From NCBI GenBank assembly GCA_016210495.1, contig JACQUC010000170.1:1-26557 (forward strand): a DNA stretch of 26,557 nt. Direction: 5' to 3'. Shown piece after piece: positions 1 to 8,200 of the stretch; position 1 is the stretch's first letter, and the number at the start of each line of letters is the position of its first letter. Source of the stretch: Chloroflexota bacterium (GTDB lineage Bacteria; Chloroflexota; FW602-bin22; JACPRP01). A model generated the notes under the pieces. It had not been told where the DNA came from. It searched no databases and saw nothing but the letters and a program-made list of their open reading frames with translations. Both the position numbers and the translations under genes were made by a program.

Positions 1-17
1 ACATTATGCAACAATTT

Positions 18-34
18 CGCCGTTCGCCCCTACC
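18..34. repeat. half REP-like palindrome
   Basis: The right half (CGCCGTTCGCCCCTAC) of the REP-like palindrome found complete at 26481-26504 is present. The left arm is replaced by unrelated AT-rich sequence, so this copy cannot fold on its own. It is probably a decayed or truncated copy. Confidence 0.6.
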
Positions 35-65
35 TTAAGACCGTACGTCTACCGGCTTAACGGCT

Positions 66-105
66 GCTTAGCTTAATGCACATGGGGCGAACGGCTGTTC
101 GCCCC
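66..105. repeat. REP-like palindrome with conserved flank
   Basis: Perfect 9-bp arms GGGGCGAAC / GTTCGCCCC with a GGCT loop lie at 84-105. The flank CTTAGCTTAATGC (68-80) also flanks the copy at 26481-26521, in opposite orientation. The repeated unit is therefore about 40 bp, longer than the palindrome. It lies just past the 3' end of nagB and could also act as a transcript-end hairpin. Confidence 0.8.
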
Positions 106-126
106 CAAAAGTCTGCCAAAACGCAT

Positions 127-927
127 CTATAAGCCCTTTATCAGCCTTGCCGCTGCCTGATCGAGTATGACCGTTAGATGTGGATGCCGCTGAAGCACGG
201 AGGCTGGTACGGCCGCCGTCACCTCTCCGCTAAGCGCGCGCGCCACTATTTCAGCCTTCCTCGCGCCGGAGGCCATCAGCACGACCTGCCGTGAATCGAT
301 GATCGTGCCTATGCCCATTGTTAGCGCGTTGCAGGGTGTTCCCGGCTGGTTCCATCCGACCTGGGATGCGCACTCGGGGCTGAGTTGCACCGGTCTCGTT
401 CGCGAGTCAAAGCGCGAGCCCGGCTCGTTGAACGCCAAGTGGCCGTTGTGGCCGATGCCCACAACAGCCACGTCTATTCCGCCGGCGTCCCGAATCCGTT
501 CCTCGTGGCGCCGGCATTCGCCCACCGGATCCTTCGTCTGCGCGCTCAGCAGGTGTACATTCTCCCCTCGCACGTTCACGCGCGTCAGAAAACGCTGCCT
601 CAAGTAAGTGGCGTAGCTGCTCGCATGCCTGCGTGGAATGCCGTAGAACTCGTCCAGGTTGAAGACCCGTACCCCAGAGAAGTCTAAGCTTCCTCGCCGA
701 TACATTGCCACGAGGTGATCGTACATGCCCATTGGCGTGCGACCGGTTGGCAGCGCCAAGACGCAGTGTGGGTGGCGTGAAATGATAGTGCCTATCAGTC
801 TGGCTGCCACCTCTGAGAACGCCTCTTCATCGTCGGCGATCAGCAGCCAGTGTTTTCGCCCCTTACCCAAAAACTGTAGCTTCTTGCAAGACTCAATTGC
901 TGAGCAAGTGGTTTTTCGGTTGAGCAC
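127..927 (-). CDS. nagB: glucosamine-6-phosphate deaminase
   Basis: Converts glucosamine-6-phosphate to fructose-6-phosphate and ammonia, feeding amino sugars into glycolysis (cytosolic). The protein shows the NagB/RpiA-like sugar-phosphate fold signatures: ALPTGRTPMGMYDHL near the N-terminus, FNLDEFYG (catalytic Asp), and GIGHNGHLAFNEP (catalytic His and Glu), then NALTMGIGTI. The frame is open up to 1050, but its first 40 codons run through a REP palindrome and unrelated sequence. A GTG at 927 preceded by AGGAG at a 10-base spacing gives 266 residues, the family's usual length, so I chose it. No nagA, glmS or transporter is adjacent, so the source of substrate is not visible here. The enzyme call is firm; the start is not, because no ATG precedes the first conserved block. 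Confidence 0.9.
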   Translation of the reverse strand: MLNRKTTCSAIESCKKLQFLGKGRKHWLLIADDEEAFSEVAARLIGTIISRHPHCVLALPTGRTPMGMYDHLVAMYRRGSLDFSGVRVFNLDEFYGIPRRHASSYATYLRQRFLTRVNVRGENVHLLSAQTKDPVGECRRHEERIRDAGGIDVAVVGIGHNGHLAFNEPGSRFDSRTRPVQLSPECASQVGWNQPGTPCNALTMGIGTIIDSRQVVLMASGARKAEIVARALSGEVTAAVPASVLQRHPHLTVILDQAAARLIKGL

Positions 928-1000
928 CGGGTCTAAACTCCTGCGTAAGATGTGCGAGCTTCGCCATCCTAGCTCGTTCGTGGCGCGATATAGAACAACG

Positions 1001-1023
1001 TAGGGGCGCGGTCTCCGCGCCCT
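1001..1023. repeat. REP-like palindrome (GGGCGCGG type)
   Basis: TAGGGGCGCGGTCTCCGCGC followed by CCT. Arms GGGCGCGG / CCGCGCCC are perfect, 8 bp, with a TCT loop. It matches 24459-24480. It sits upstream of nagB inside the over-long open frame, which is why I moved the nagB start downstream. Confidence 0.8.
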
Positions 1024-1109
1024 GGGCTGGAGGCGCGGCCCGATACCCATTTCCCACCGAGAACTAGCTCATCCCACCGCAAGCGCAATGGCATGAGCGC
1101 TGGCTCAGC

Positions 1110-1145
1110 AAAAAAGTAAGCCTACCGCCAGTTAGCACGGTAGAC
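1110..1145 (-). terminator. intrinsic terminator, minus strand
   Basis: Read on the minus strand, GTCTACCG and CGGTAGGC form an 8-bp stem (one G-U pair) with a 10-base loop, followed by TTACTTTTTT. This is a good Rho-independent terminator. It lies about 110 bases downstream of a minus-strand promoter and about 180 bases upstream of nagB, so it ends a short transcript or attenuates nagB. Confidence 0.6.
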
Positions 1146-1253
1146 CTGAGAAAAAGGGGCACAGCAGCCTAGCCTGAGTCTTCGCCGATCCGTATGGCGT
1201 GCATTGTCGATCGCCCAACCGCCCATCGCCCCACAATCCGCCAGTTGTTACGG
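1110..1253 (-). ncRNA. candidate small RNA or attenuated nagB leader
   Basis: A promoter at 1260-1288 and an intrinsic terminator at 1110-1145, both on the minus strand, bracket about 144 bases with no convincing reading frame. The predicted 5' end can form a TTGTT / AACAA hairpin with loop GCCGT. I do not recognise it as 6S, SRP, tmRNA or a common riboswitch. It may be a stand-alone small RNA or a leader controlling nagB. Confidence 0.35.
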
Positions 1254-1259
1254 CAACAA

Positions 1260-1288
1260 ATTATAGCACCCTCCATAACCTCCTACAA
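1260..1288 (-). promoter_or_regulatory. minus-strand promoter (TTGTAG-N17-TATAAT)
   Basis: A perfect -10 hexamer (TATAAT at 1260-1265 on the minus strand) sits 17 bases from a weak -35 (TTGTAG, 1283-1288). It would start transcription near 1253 toward the terminator at 1110 and nagB. Confidence 0.5.
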
Positions 1289-1620
1289 CAAACGGCGGCC
1301 TTCCGAGCGCGCGTCAAGCTTCTGCCGAGGTAGGAGGCACGTTCTAGGTTGCACCTACCAGAGCACCCGTCCGAGATGTAGGTGGCACCTTCACGTTTTC
1401 CAGCCTGGCACCTTCATTCGCGGTTCGGGGGCCCAACGGCGCGAATGCAATGCACCAACTGCGGCCGCACCGCCCTCGGCCTAAAGGAAGCCCGCTCACC
1501 AACCAACGTTGTGCCGGGACGGCCGGTCACTCGCTGGGCGGTAAGAGAAGCTGCGTTATCGATATCCTGGGGCTTGATCCGCTAGCTGGTGCTCTGGTGC
1601 TCTGGGGCTCCGCAAGATAC

Positions 1621-1648
1621 TTGACAAGCAGTCGAGCTTGTCTATAAT
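1621..1648 (+). promoter_or_regulatory. consensus sigma-70 promoter (TTGACA-N16-TATAAT)
   Basis: Both hexamers match the housekeeping consensus exactly: TTGACA at 1621-1626 and TATAAT at 1643-1648, with a 16-base spacer. Predicted start is near 1655, giving a leader of about 120 bases before the DUF11 surface-protein gene. Confidence 0.85.
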
Positions 1649-1658
1649 AGCCCCGATG

Positions 1659-1686
1659 GCTTTTGGTTCCGCTGCGAGGCAAAAGC
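1659..1686 (+). promoter_or_regulatory. 5' leader hairpin upstream of DUF11 gene
   Basis: GCTTTTG (1659-1665) and CAAAAGC (1680-1686) form a perfect 7-bp stem at the very start of the predicted transcript. Further into the leader is a GAGGTAGCCTGA block (1723-1735). No T-run follows the hairpin, so it is a leader structure, not an obvious terminator. Confidence 0.4.
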
Positions 1687-1773
1687 AAATTTCGTAGCGT
1701 GGACGTGGCGCAAGCAGCAAATCGAGGTAGCCTGACTGCGGCGGCATCGGATAACTTGCCAGAGGTGGCTAAT

Positions 1774-3852
1774 ATGACGCGCGAGCTCAATCTGCGTGTT
1801 GTCCGCTATGCGCTGATTCAAGCGATTTGTTTGGTTGCCCTGTTTGTCACGCTCAGCCGATCGGCGCCACCTATCGAAACCACGCGCGCCGCCGGCGTGC
1901 CCGATCTCAACACCTCTGCAAAAACTGTCAACCTGACAACCGTTATCCCTTTTTCCAGCGTGGTGACGTATACCATCGTCCTGTCGAACACCGGCACAGA
2001 CCACGCGCGTGGCGCCAGCTTCACGGATACCATCCCGTCCGGCCTGTTCTACATCGCGGGCTCGGCTACCAATAGCTCTGGCTCGCTAAGCTGGCCCGAT
2101 GCCACCACCCTTCGATGGACCGGCACGGTTACAGTCGGCCAGCCGACCACGGTTACCTACCGGGCGTTCGTCTTGCCGCCAATGCCCAACGGTACTATCA
2201 TCACCAATACCGCGTATATCACCGATGGCACCGGTAACCCCCTGACCAGGCTAGTCACGTCCACCGTTAGCAGCGCCCCCAACTTGTCGACGTCTGCCAA
2301 GACCTCCGCGCCATCCAGGGTTGCTCCAGGAGGCATGATCACCTACACCATTCGAATTACCAATACCGGCAGCGAGAGCGGGATCAACCAGCAGATTACG
2401 ATGACGGACCAGTTGCCCAGCAACACGAGCTGGGACTACACTTTCAACACCGGCGCCGTCAGCTACACCGTCACCTCTCCGGCCAGCGCGGGTGTGGGCT
2501 CGTACGATCACACGAGCGGCCAGGTTGGCTGGGCCGGTGACGTCGCCTACGACCAGTCTGTCACCGTTACCTTCCGGGTAACGGTCGGCGTCCTGTTGAC
2601 CGACGGGCTCGTCATCACCAACACGGCGTTCATCGGCAACGGTCGGGGAACGATAGTGTCGAAGCTTGTAACCAACACCGTCAGCAGCGCGCCGGACTTC
2701 ACCACGTCCACAAAGTCGGTCAGCGCCACGACCGCCACCCCCGGCGACACCATCACCTACACGATTCGGCTGACCAACACGGGCAATGTGGACGCCACGG
2801 CGGCGCTGGTGACGGACATCGTGCCTGGCAACTTGACCTACGCCTCCAACTCCCTGACGGCCACCGTCGGCACGCCATCGTATGGCGTCGGCAGCGTCCT
2901 CTGGACAGGCCCCGTTACCGTGGGCTCGTCCATCACCATCACCTACCGTGCGACCCTCAGCTCGCCGTTGCCCAATGGCACGGTGATCACCAACACCGCC
3001 CAGGTCGACAACGGTCTCGGCACGATCACCGACACTTCAGTTGCCACTACCACCGTGGCCAGCGCGCCACGCTTTTCGGATTCCACCAAGTCTGTGAGCC
3101 CGACCTCGACGTACCCCGGGGGTGTGCTCACCTACACGATTGTGCTCTTGAACGACGGCACCGCGAACGGGAACGTCACGCTCAGGGATCCCTTGCCGGC
3201 GAACACGAGCTTTGCGGCCAGTTCGGCCACTTCGGGCTACGCACCCTTCGATGGGATTTACCTGTGGTATATCGACACCGTGAACGTCGGATCGCCGGTG
3301 ACGATCACCATGCGGGTCACCGTGAGCGCCAGCGCCCCGGTGGGCTCGATCATTTCCAACACAGCCACGCTAGAAAGCGGCACGGGCGAACCCGATCGAT
3401 TCTCAGCCGCCGCCACGGTATTGCCCGGCGCGCCGGTCATCTCCTCGTCGAGCAAGACGGCGAGCGACTCGTCTGCCAGACCCGGCGACGTCTTAACCTA
3501 CACCATCCGAGTAATCAACTCCGGTACCGGCAACACCACCGCGTGGATGACCGACACGGTGCCCATCGAGCTCACCTATGTGGACGACTCGGCGATTTCC
3601 AGTAGCACCCCGCCGCCGACCTGGGACTCTACTAGCAATCAGGTACGTTGGAGCGGTCCCGTCAGCGCCGGCGATACCGTGACAATCACGTTCCGAGCGG
3701 TGGTGAGCAGCACCGCCTCCACAACCGTCGTCAACACCGCCAACATCGCCGATAGCAGCGGTAACCAGACAAGTAAGTCGGCGATGATAACGATAGGTAG
3801 CTACAAGCTGTTCCTGCCGGCCATCGCCTACATCTACCCTTCGGGCTGGTAA
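1774..3852 (+). CDS. secreted DUF11 repeat surface protein
   Basis: A 692-residue exported protein made almost entirely of five DUF11-type (TIGR01451-like) immunoglobulin-fold repeats of about 122-138 residues, starting near residues 43, 169, 307, 432 and 554. Each repeat begins with P-x-hydrophobic-x-x-S-x-K, continues with (P)GG/GD-x-(I/L)TYTIxLxNTG, and closes with an INTAxI-type strand. The ATG at 1774 has GAGGTGG five bases upstream and opens a signal peptide (basic RELNLRVVR, then a hydrophobic stretch ending near SRSAPP). The frame is also open upstream from a TTG, but that part lacks a ribosome site and is not signal-like. The last residues (YKLFLPAIAY) resemble the short C-terminal tail of many Chloroflexota exported proteins. 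Likely role: adhesion or cell-surface layer; no enzymatic motif is visible. It stands alone behind a consensus promoter, which suggests high expression. Confidence 0.85.
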   Translation: MTRELNLRVVRYALIQAICLVALFVTLSRSAPPIETTRAAGVPDLNTSAKTVNLTTVIPFSSVVTYTIVLSNTGTDHARGASFTDTIPSGLFYIAGSATNSSGSLSWPDATTLRWTGTVTVGQPTTVTYRAFVLPPMPNGTIITNTAYITDGTGNPLTRLVTSTVSSAPNLSTSAKTSAPSRVAPGGMITYTIRITNTGSESGINQQITMTDQLPSNTSWDYTFNTGAVSYTVTSPASAGVGSYDHTSGQVGWAGDVAYDQSVTVTFRVTVGVLLTDGLVITNTAFIGNGRGTIVSKLVTNTVSSAPDFTTSTKSVSATTATPGDTITYTIRLTNTGNVDATAALVTDIVPGNLTYASNSLTATVGTPSYGVGSVLWTGPVTVGSSITITYRATLSSPLPNGTVITNTAQVDNGLGTITDTSVATTTVASAPRFSDSTKSVSPTSTYPGGVLTYTIVLLNDGTANGNVTLRDPLPANTSFAASSATSGYAPFDGIYLWYIDTVNVGSPVTITMRVTVSASAPVGSIISNTATLESGTGEPDRFSAAATVLPGAPVISSSSKTASDSSARPGDVLTYTIRVINSGTGNTTAWMTDTVPIELTYVDDSAISSSTPPPTWDSTSNQVRWSGPVSAGDTVTITFRAVVSSTASTTVVNTANIADSSGNQTSKSAMITIGSYKLFLPAIAYIYPSGW

Positions 3853-3910
3853 GGAGGGCTTCGCAATCACCGGCGCGCTCTTCGCAGCGGCCCAACGGAA
3901 TACCGCCCGT

Positions 3911-4163
3911 CCCCCTTGCCCTCGCAACAGGCTACCAATTAGCAAGCGCACCGGCCAAGCGGGTTGACGGCGGTACTTCAGTCCGCCGAAGGACACCCAA
4001 GCCAGCCATCGTCTCCCGTGCTCCCATCAGGCGCCTTCCAAGCGTCTTGACGGCGAGTCCAGTCCGCCGAGTGCCGCCTCGCCCTGGCAACAGCCTGCCA
4101 CTCATCCGGAGCGCCTGCCCGCAGTCTTGACGGCGGTACTTTAGTCCGCCGAAGGACACCCAA
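3911..4163. repeat. tandem hairpin repeat array, about 82-bp period
   Basis: Three units begin with TTGACGGCG at 3964, 4047 and 4127. Units 1 and 3 (3964-4000 and 4127-4163) differ at one base in 37; the middle one is degenerate. Each carries GGCGG(T)ACT...AGTCCGCC or a variant, which folds into a hairpin. The flanks also repeat at twice the period: CCTCGCAACAGGCTACCA near 3920 resembles CCTGGCAACAGCCTGCCA near 4083. The array fills the gap between the convergent DUF11 and DHH genes, so it may serve as a two-way transcript-end structure. Confidence 0.75.
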
Positions 4164-4168
4164 TCCGG

Positions 4169-5224
4169 CTATCGTATTTCCTCACTCCTGTTCCGCCAGA
4201 CAAGCAGTTTGGCAGGACTCTTCGATTCCACGTCCAATAGCTCCAGAAACCGATGCTTCGTTTCTGAGATCAGTCTATCGAGTTGGCCGTCGCTCAAGTT
4301 TGCTATTGGAATCCTGCCACCGGCGACCGCGTCGTGCCCGCCTGCGCTGCCCAGCGAGCCCGCCACCTTCCGTACGAGCTCCCCGGCGTTGATCTTCGGC
4401 TCGCTTGTTCGCACCGAGAAGTATATTTGGCCGGCAAACTGGCCCAGGCAAATGGACCAGGATACTCCCTCCAACCGAAGCAGGAAGTCCGCCATCTCGG
4501 CCACCGTATCCGGTGAGGAACACGGCCCTATGTCGGAGATGATCACCCCGTCGTAGATGAATGCCCGCTCCATTGCCACCCGCGTATCCTCGAAATAGTG
4601 CCTGGGCACTCGGGGATGCTGAATTTCGGCCAGTTTCCGCAGATCGACCAGCGGGAATAGGCGAACGTAAGCTTCAATATCTGATGGTGTGGCCCGCCTT
4701 GCGAGGTCGAGCGTCTCCGACTTGATCCCGTGAAACAAAGCAGTGGCGATGTCGGTCTCAACGCTTATGCCCGCCGATACGAGATACTCAAAAATGATAG
4801 TCGACAAGGCGCCATACTCCGGACGCACGTCTACGTACTGGTAGGTACTCGAGTTTGCCTGCAAGGGATGGTGGTCGATCACCGCCACCTGCCGGAACGT
4901 CGAAGGCAACGAGTTGTTGCCGGCCCCGGGCTGGGTATCGACCAGTACAACGCCGTCGTATTCTTCCAGGGCATTGTTTCTCAAGTGCGACAGCTTGATG
5001 CCCAAGCTCTCGAGCATCGACCTGTTTTCGGCCCTGCCCACGATTCCACCGTACAGAATCGGCGTCTCTAACCCGAGCTCGGCTGAGAAGAGACGGCTGA
5101 GCCCCAGCGCGCTGGCGATAGAGTCGGGATCCGGATTGTCGTGGCCCAGGATAGCCACCCGCTTCCAGCGTTTGACGACGTCCAACAACATCTGTACTCT
5201 TCTGTGGGTCTCGTCCAACGACAT
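4169..5224 (-). CDS. DHH-family phosphoesterase (NrnA-like)
   Basis: A 351-residue cytosolic protein with the two domains of the DHH/DHHA1 superfamily. The DHH part carries GHDNPDPDS near residues 27-35, LVDT near 94-97 and IDHH near 116-119, all Mn2+ ligands. The DHHA1 part carries GSAGGHDAVAGG near residue 300. Relatives of this size (NrnA) degrade nanoRNA and dephosphorylate pAp or linear dinucleotides. I chose the ATG at 5224, preceded by GGGGGAGG, because the metal motif then starts at the usual distance; a GTG at 5290 would add 22 residues and lies 10 bases past the treY stop. It is probably co-transcribed with treY. No membrane segments or GGDEF domain, so it is not GdpP. The exact substrate cannot be told from sequence. 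Confidence 0.8.
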   Translation of the reverse strand: MSLDETHRRVQMLLDVVKRWKRVAILGHDNPDPDSIASALGLSRLFSAELGLETPILYGGIVGRAENRSMLESLGIKLSHLRNNALEEYDGVVLVDTQPGAGNNSLPSTFRQVAVIDHHPLQANSSTYQYVDVRPEYGALSTIIFEYLVSAGISVETDIATALFHGIKSETLDLARRATPSDIEAYVRLFPLVDLRKLAEIQHPRVPRHYFEDTRVAMERAFIYDGVIISDIGPCSSPDTVAEMADFLLRLEGVSWSICLGQFAGQIYFSVRTSEPKINAGELVRKVAGSLGSAGGHDAVAGGRIPIANLSDGQLDRLISETKHRFLELLDVESKSPAKLLVWRNRSEEIR

Positions 5225-5299
5225 CTCCTCCCCCCCCTCGCGCAACGGTAAGGCCGGTAATAACTTGCACAACTCGTGCCACGGCTTCACGCTCTCTGC

Positions 5300-8200
5300 T
5301 CATCGCTCTAGTCCCTCCAGCAGCGCCACCGGGAAGTTCCCCAGTACTTCCGCGAGGCGCAACGCCAGGCCGTCGCCTTGGGCTTGGGCCACCAGCGTTT
5401 CGCCTGTGAAGATGTTGCGGTAGCGCGTTGTCGATGTCCCAAGCGGCAGCACCAGGGATGTATTCCTCCACACGCCGCCAACGGGGGGCTGCTCGATGCC
5501 CCCGGTGAGTCCCACCACCAGCCGCGGCGCTACGACGACGATCCCTCGCGTTCCGAGGATGCGGGCGAAAGCAACCGCGTGCTCCCGCATTTCGCCTTCG
5601 GCTTCCACAGGCCAGTACTCGCCCGAGGCGAACAGTTGCCGGTGGGCGCGCCGGAAGTTGAGCGTGCGGTACGTGACGTACAGCTTGATTCTTCCATCTT
5701 CGCCTTCCCTGAGAACCTCTCCCGCCAACGATCCCAGGTCCTCGCCCGATTGATCGATCCGTTTCGTCAGCTCGGCCAGTAGCGCCCTACGGCGCCTGTA
5801 ATCGACTGGTCGCCGGTTGTCCGGGTCCACCAGGCTGAAATCCCACAGCTCGTTGCCTTGATAGATGTCGGGCACGCCTGGCGAGGTGAGCTTGAGCAAC
5901 ACCTGGGACAGGGAGTTGAACCGGCCGTAGTAGGCCACTTGCCGTTGAAGACGCAGTAGTTCATTGCGGAATGGGTCTTCAATACCATCCTCCAGGAGGC
6001 GAAAGACAAAGTTGCGCAGCGCGGCCTCGTATTCTTCGTTGGGATTGATCCAACTGGTGTGCGTTTTGGCTTCTCTGGTCGCCTTGAGCATATAATCGGC
6101 AATGCGCTCGCGAAAACACTCGAATTGCTCGGGCCTCATCGGCTCGTTGGGCCACGCCCCAACGAGTGTCTGGTAGAGCAAATACTCGTCATTTCGGTCG
6201 GGGGCACTATCGCCGTCGACGACGGTCTTGCTTGGCGCGTTCAATCGACTCCAGGAGGCTAAGGCCCGCTGCCACTCGTCGGGTATCTCGGACAGGACGT
6301 CGATGCGTGCCCGTACGTCCTCACTTCTCTTTGTGTCGTGCGTCGACGTGGTGATTAGTGAGTGAGGCCAGTGCAGACGGCGTTCAGCATTCTGGCGATG
6401 GAAATCCTCTACAGAAACGCCGAATTGATCGGGGTTGCCGCCCACTTCGTTCAATGATGCCAGACGGTTGAACACGTAAAAAGCGGTGTCCTCCACGGCC
6501 TTCGCCATCACCGGACCTGTGAGCTGCTGGAACTTCATTGCGAATTCCGTCAGTCTCACTTTGTCCTCTTCGTGAAAGTCGCCCACGTTTCGTAGCAAGA
6601 GACAGTCTTGGATAAAGTCAAAGATAGCCTTGGCTGTGCGGGGGTTTTGCTTTTTTGCCTGTCGAACAGCAGCCTGGATGAAGCCCTGGTCAGAGCGCGC
6701 CACGTCTTCTCCTTGGTCTGTAATGTAAGTGCGATACACGGGTAGGTTGGCGATGACCTCGCGAATTGCAAAGGTAAGGCTGTTGAGCGTGAAGTCTCTG
6801 TACCGCCGGTTCGTCTTGGCTATCCTTTCGAGCTGGTGGCTGAGGGCATTGATCTCCGCGACTAACGACACGAGCATGATCATTTTTTTGCTAGAGTTCA
6901 CCAGAATTCGGTACTTGGATTTCTCACCGGTGAACCGGCTGTAGATTCTGTCGAAGACCCTGGCGCGCCGTGCGTCGACGAAGAGACCGTTCACCGCGTT
7001 CAGGAAGTCGTAGCCCGTTGTCCCGTATACCGCCCAGTTCTGAGGCAAAGGCTCGTCCCCGGCAAGGATCTTCTCGGCGACCACGTACAGTGGCCAGATG
7101 GGCGCCGGGCCATAACTCCGATCCTCTTGCGCCATCAGCAGTCCGACAACAGCGTCTTCCTTCGCCTCCAGCACGGCCGAACCGTTATTGGTTCCACGCC
7201 CGAGACGGGCCCGGGCCTGGCTACGAATGTAGCCCTCCTGAACTTGGCGGAAGTAGCTGGCTGGATTCCAGAGGCCATCGGGATGGTCGATCCGCAATCC
7301 GGTCACCTTCCCCTCAGTTAGTAGCTTGAGGAGTAGCTGATGAGCAGCCTGGAACACCTCGGGAAGCTCGACTCGGATGGCGGCCAGATCGTTGATATCG
7401 AAGAAACGACGGTAGTTGATCTCCTCGGCAGCAACACGCCAGTATGCCAGCCGATAGGCCTGCATATCCAGCAACGCATCCAACAAGTCGAAGCTGCGTG
7501 GATCGCCAGGGGTGCCATTGAAGGCGCCGACCGACGCATCGATGCCCTTCTGGACCTCGGGACTGGTTGTGCAAAGAGCCGCTATGCGTCGCTTGATCAC
7601 CTCTTTCTCGCGGTTGCGTTCTGCCATTTTCTCGGAGGAAATCCCAAATCGAGGAGGTAAATAGCTGAGGGCGGTTAGGATGCTCCGAAGCTCTTGAATA
7701 TGCTCATGGTCTTCCCCTAGCGTCTCGGACAGCGGCGTAAGCTGATGGCCCAGGATGCTGCCGTAACTGCCCGGGTCCACAGGCAGCTTTGTCGTGTGGT
7801 AGTGAACGAAAAAGGCTCCGTCTTCGTAGGCCAGTCGCAGCTTCCCGCGTTCGAGCACTTTCCCGTACTGATCTTCCAGAATGGGAATGAGCACCTTGTT
7901 ATCTAGCTCAGGTGTCGCTGGATGCCAGTCGACATCGAAATGGGAGGCGAACACGGAGCCCGGCCCGTTTTCAAGTACGTGCATCCACCACAGATTGCAG
8001 GAATCCACGATGCACATATGGTTGGCTACAGTGTCCAGAACCAGGCCCATCTCGTGAGCGCGCAGCGCCGAAGAGAATGCCTCGAACTCCTCGTCTGTCC
8101 CCACCTCGGGGTTGAGCTGGCTGTGGTCGCAGATATCGTAGCCGTGGCAACTGCCTGGACGGGCCTTTAGCAGCGGTGACGCGTAGCAATCGCTGATTCC

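Larger units (their letters stand above)
1051..1620. other. gene-poor stretch
   Basis: Apart from the minus-strand promoter and terminator noted separately, no supported gene lies here. Short degenerate repeats built on GGCACCTTC / GTAGGTG occur at 1329-1420: GTAGGTGGCACCTTCAC at 1379-1395, CCTGGCACCTTCATTC shortly after, and a looser GTAGG...CCTAC pair. The octamer GGTGCTCT is doubled near 1587-1603. A frame at 1445 begins with a CxxC pair (MQCTNCGR), reminiscent of a zinc ribbon, but soon loses any family resemblance. Confidence 0.5.

Noticed and set aside
928..1050. Upstream 41 codons of the nagB frame
   Set aside because: They run through a REP palindrome and have no family resemblance.
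1382..1585. Possible small zinc-ribbon protein (MQCTNCGR)
   Set aside because: Only one CxxC, no ribosome site, and no resemblance afterwards; at best a remnant.
1663..1773. N-terminal extension of the DUF11 protein from a TTG
   Set aside because: No ribosome site and no signal-peptide character; the ATG at 1774 has both.
3932..4163. Minus-strand frames with repeated FGGLKYRRQ peptides
   Set aside because: They are translations of the hairpin tandem repeat, not genes.
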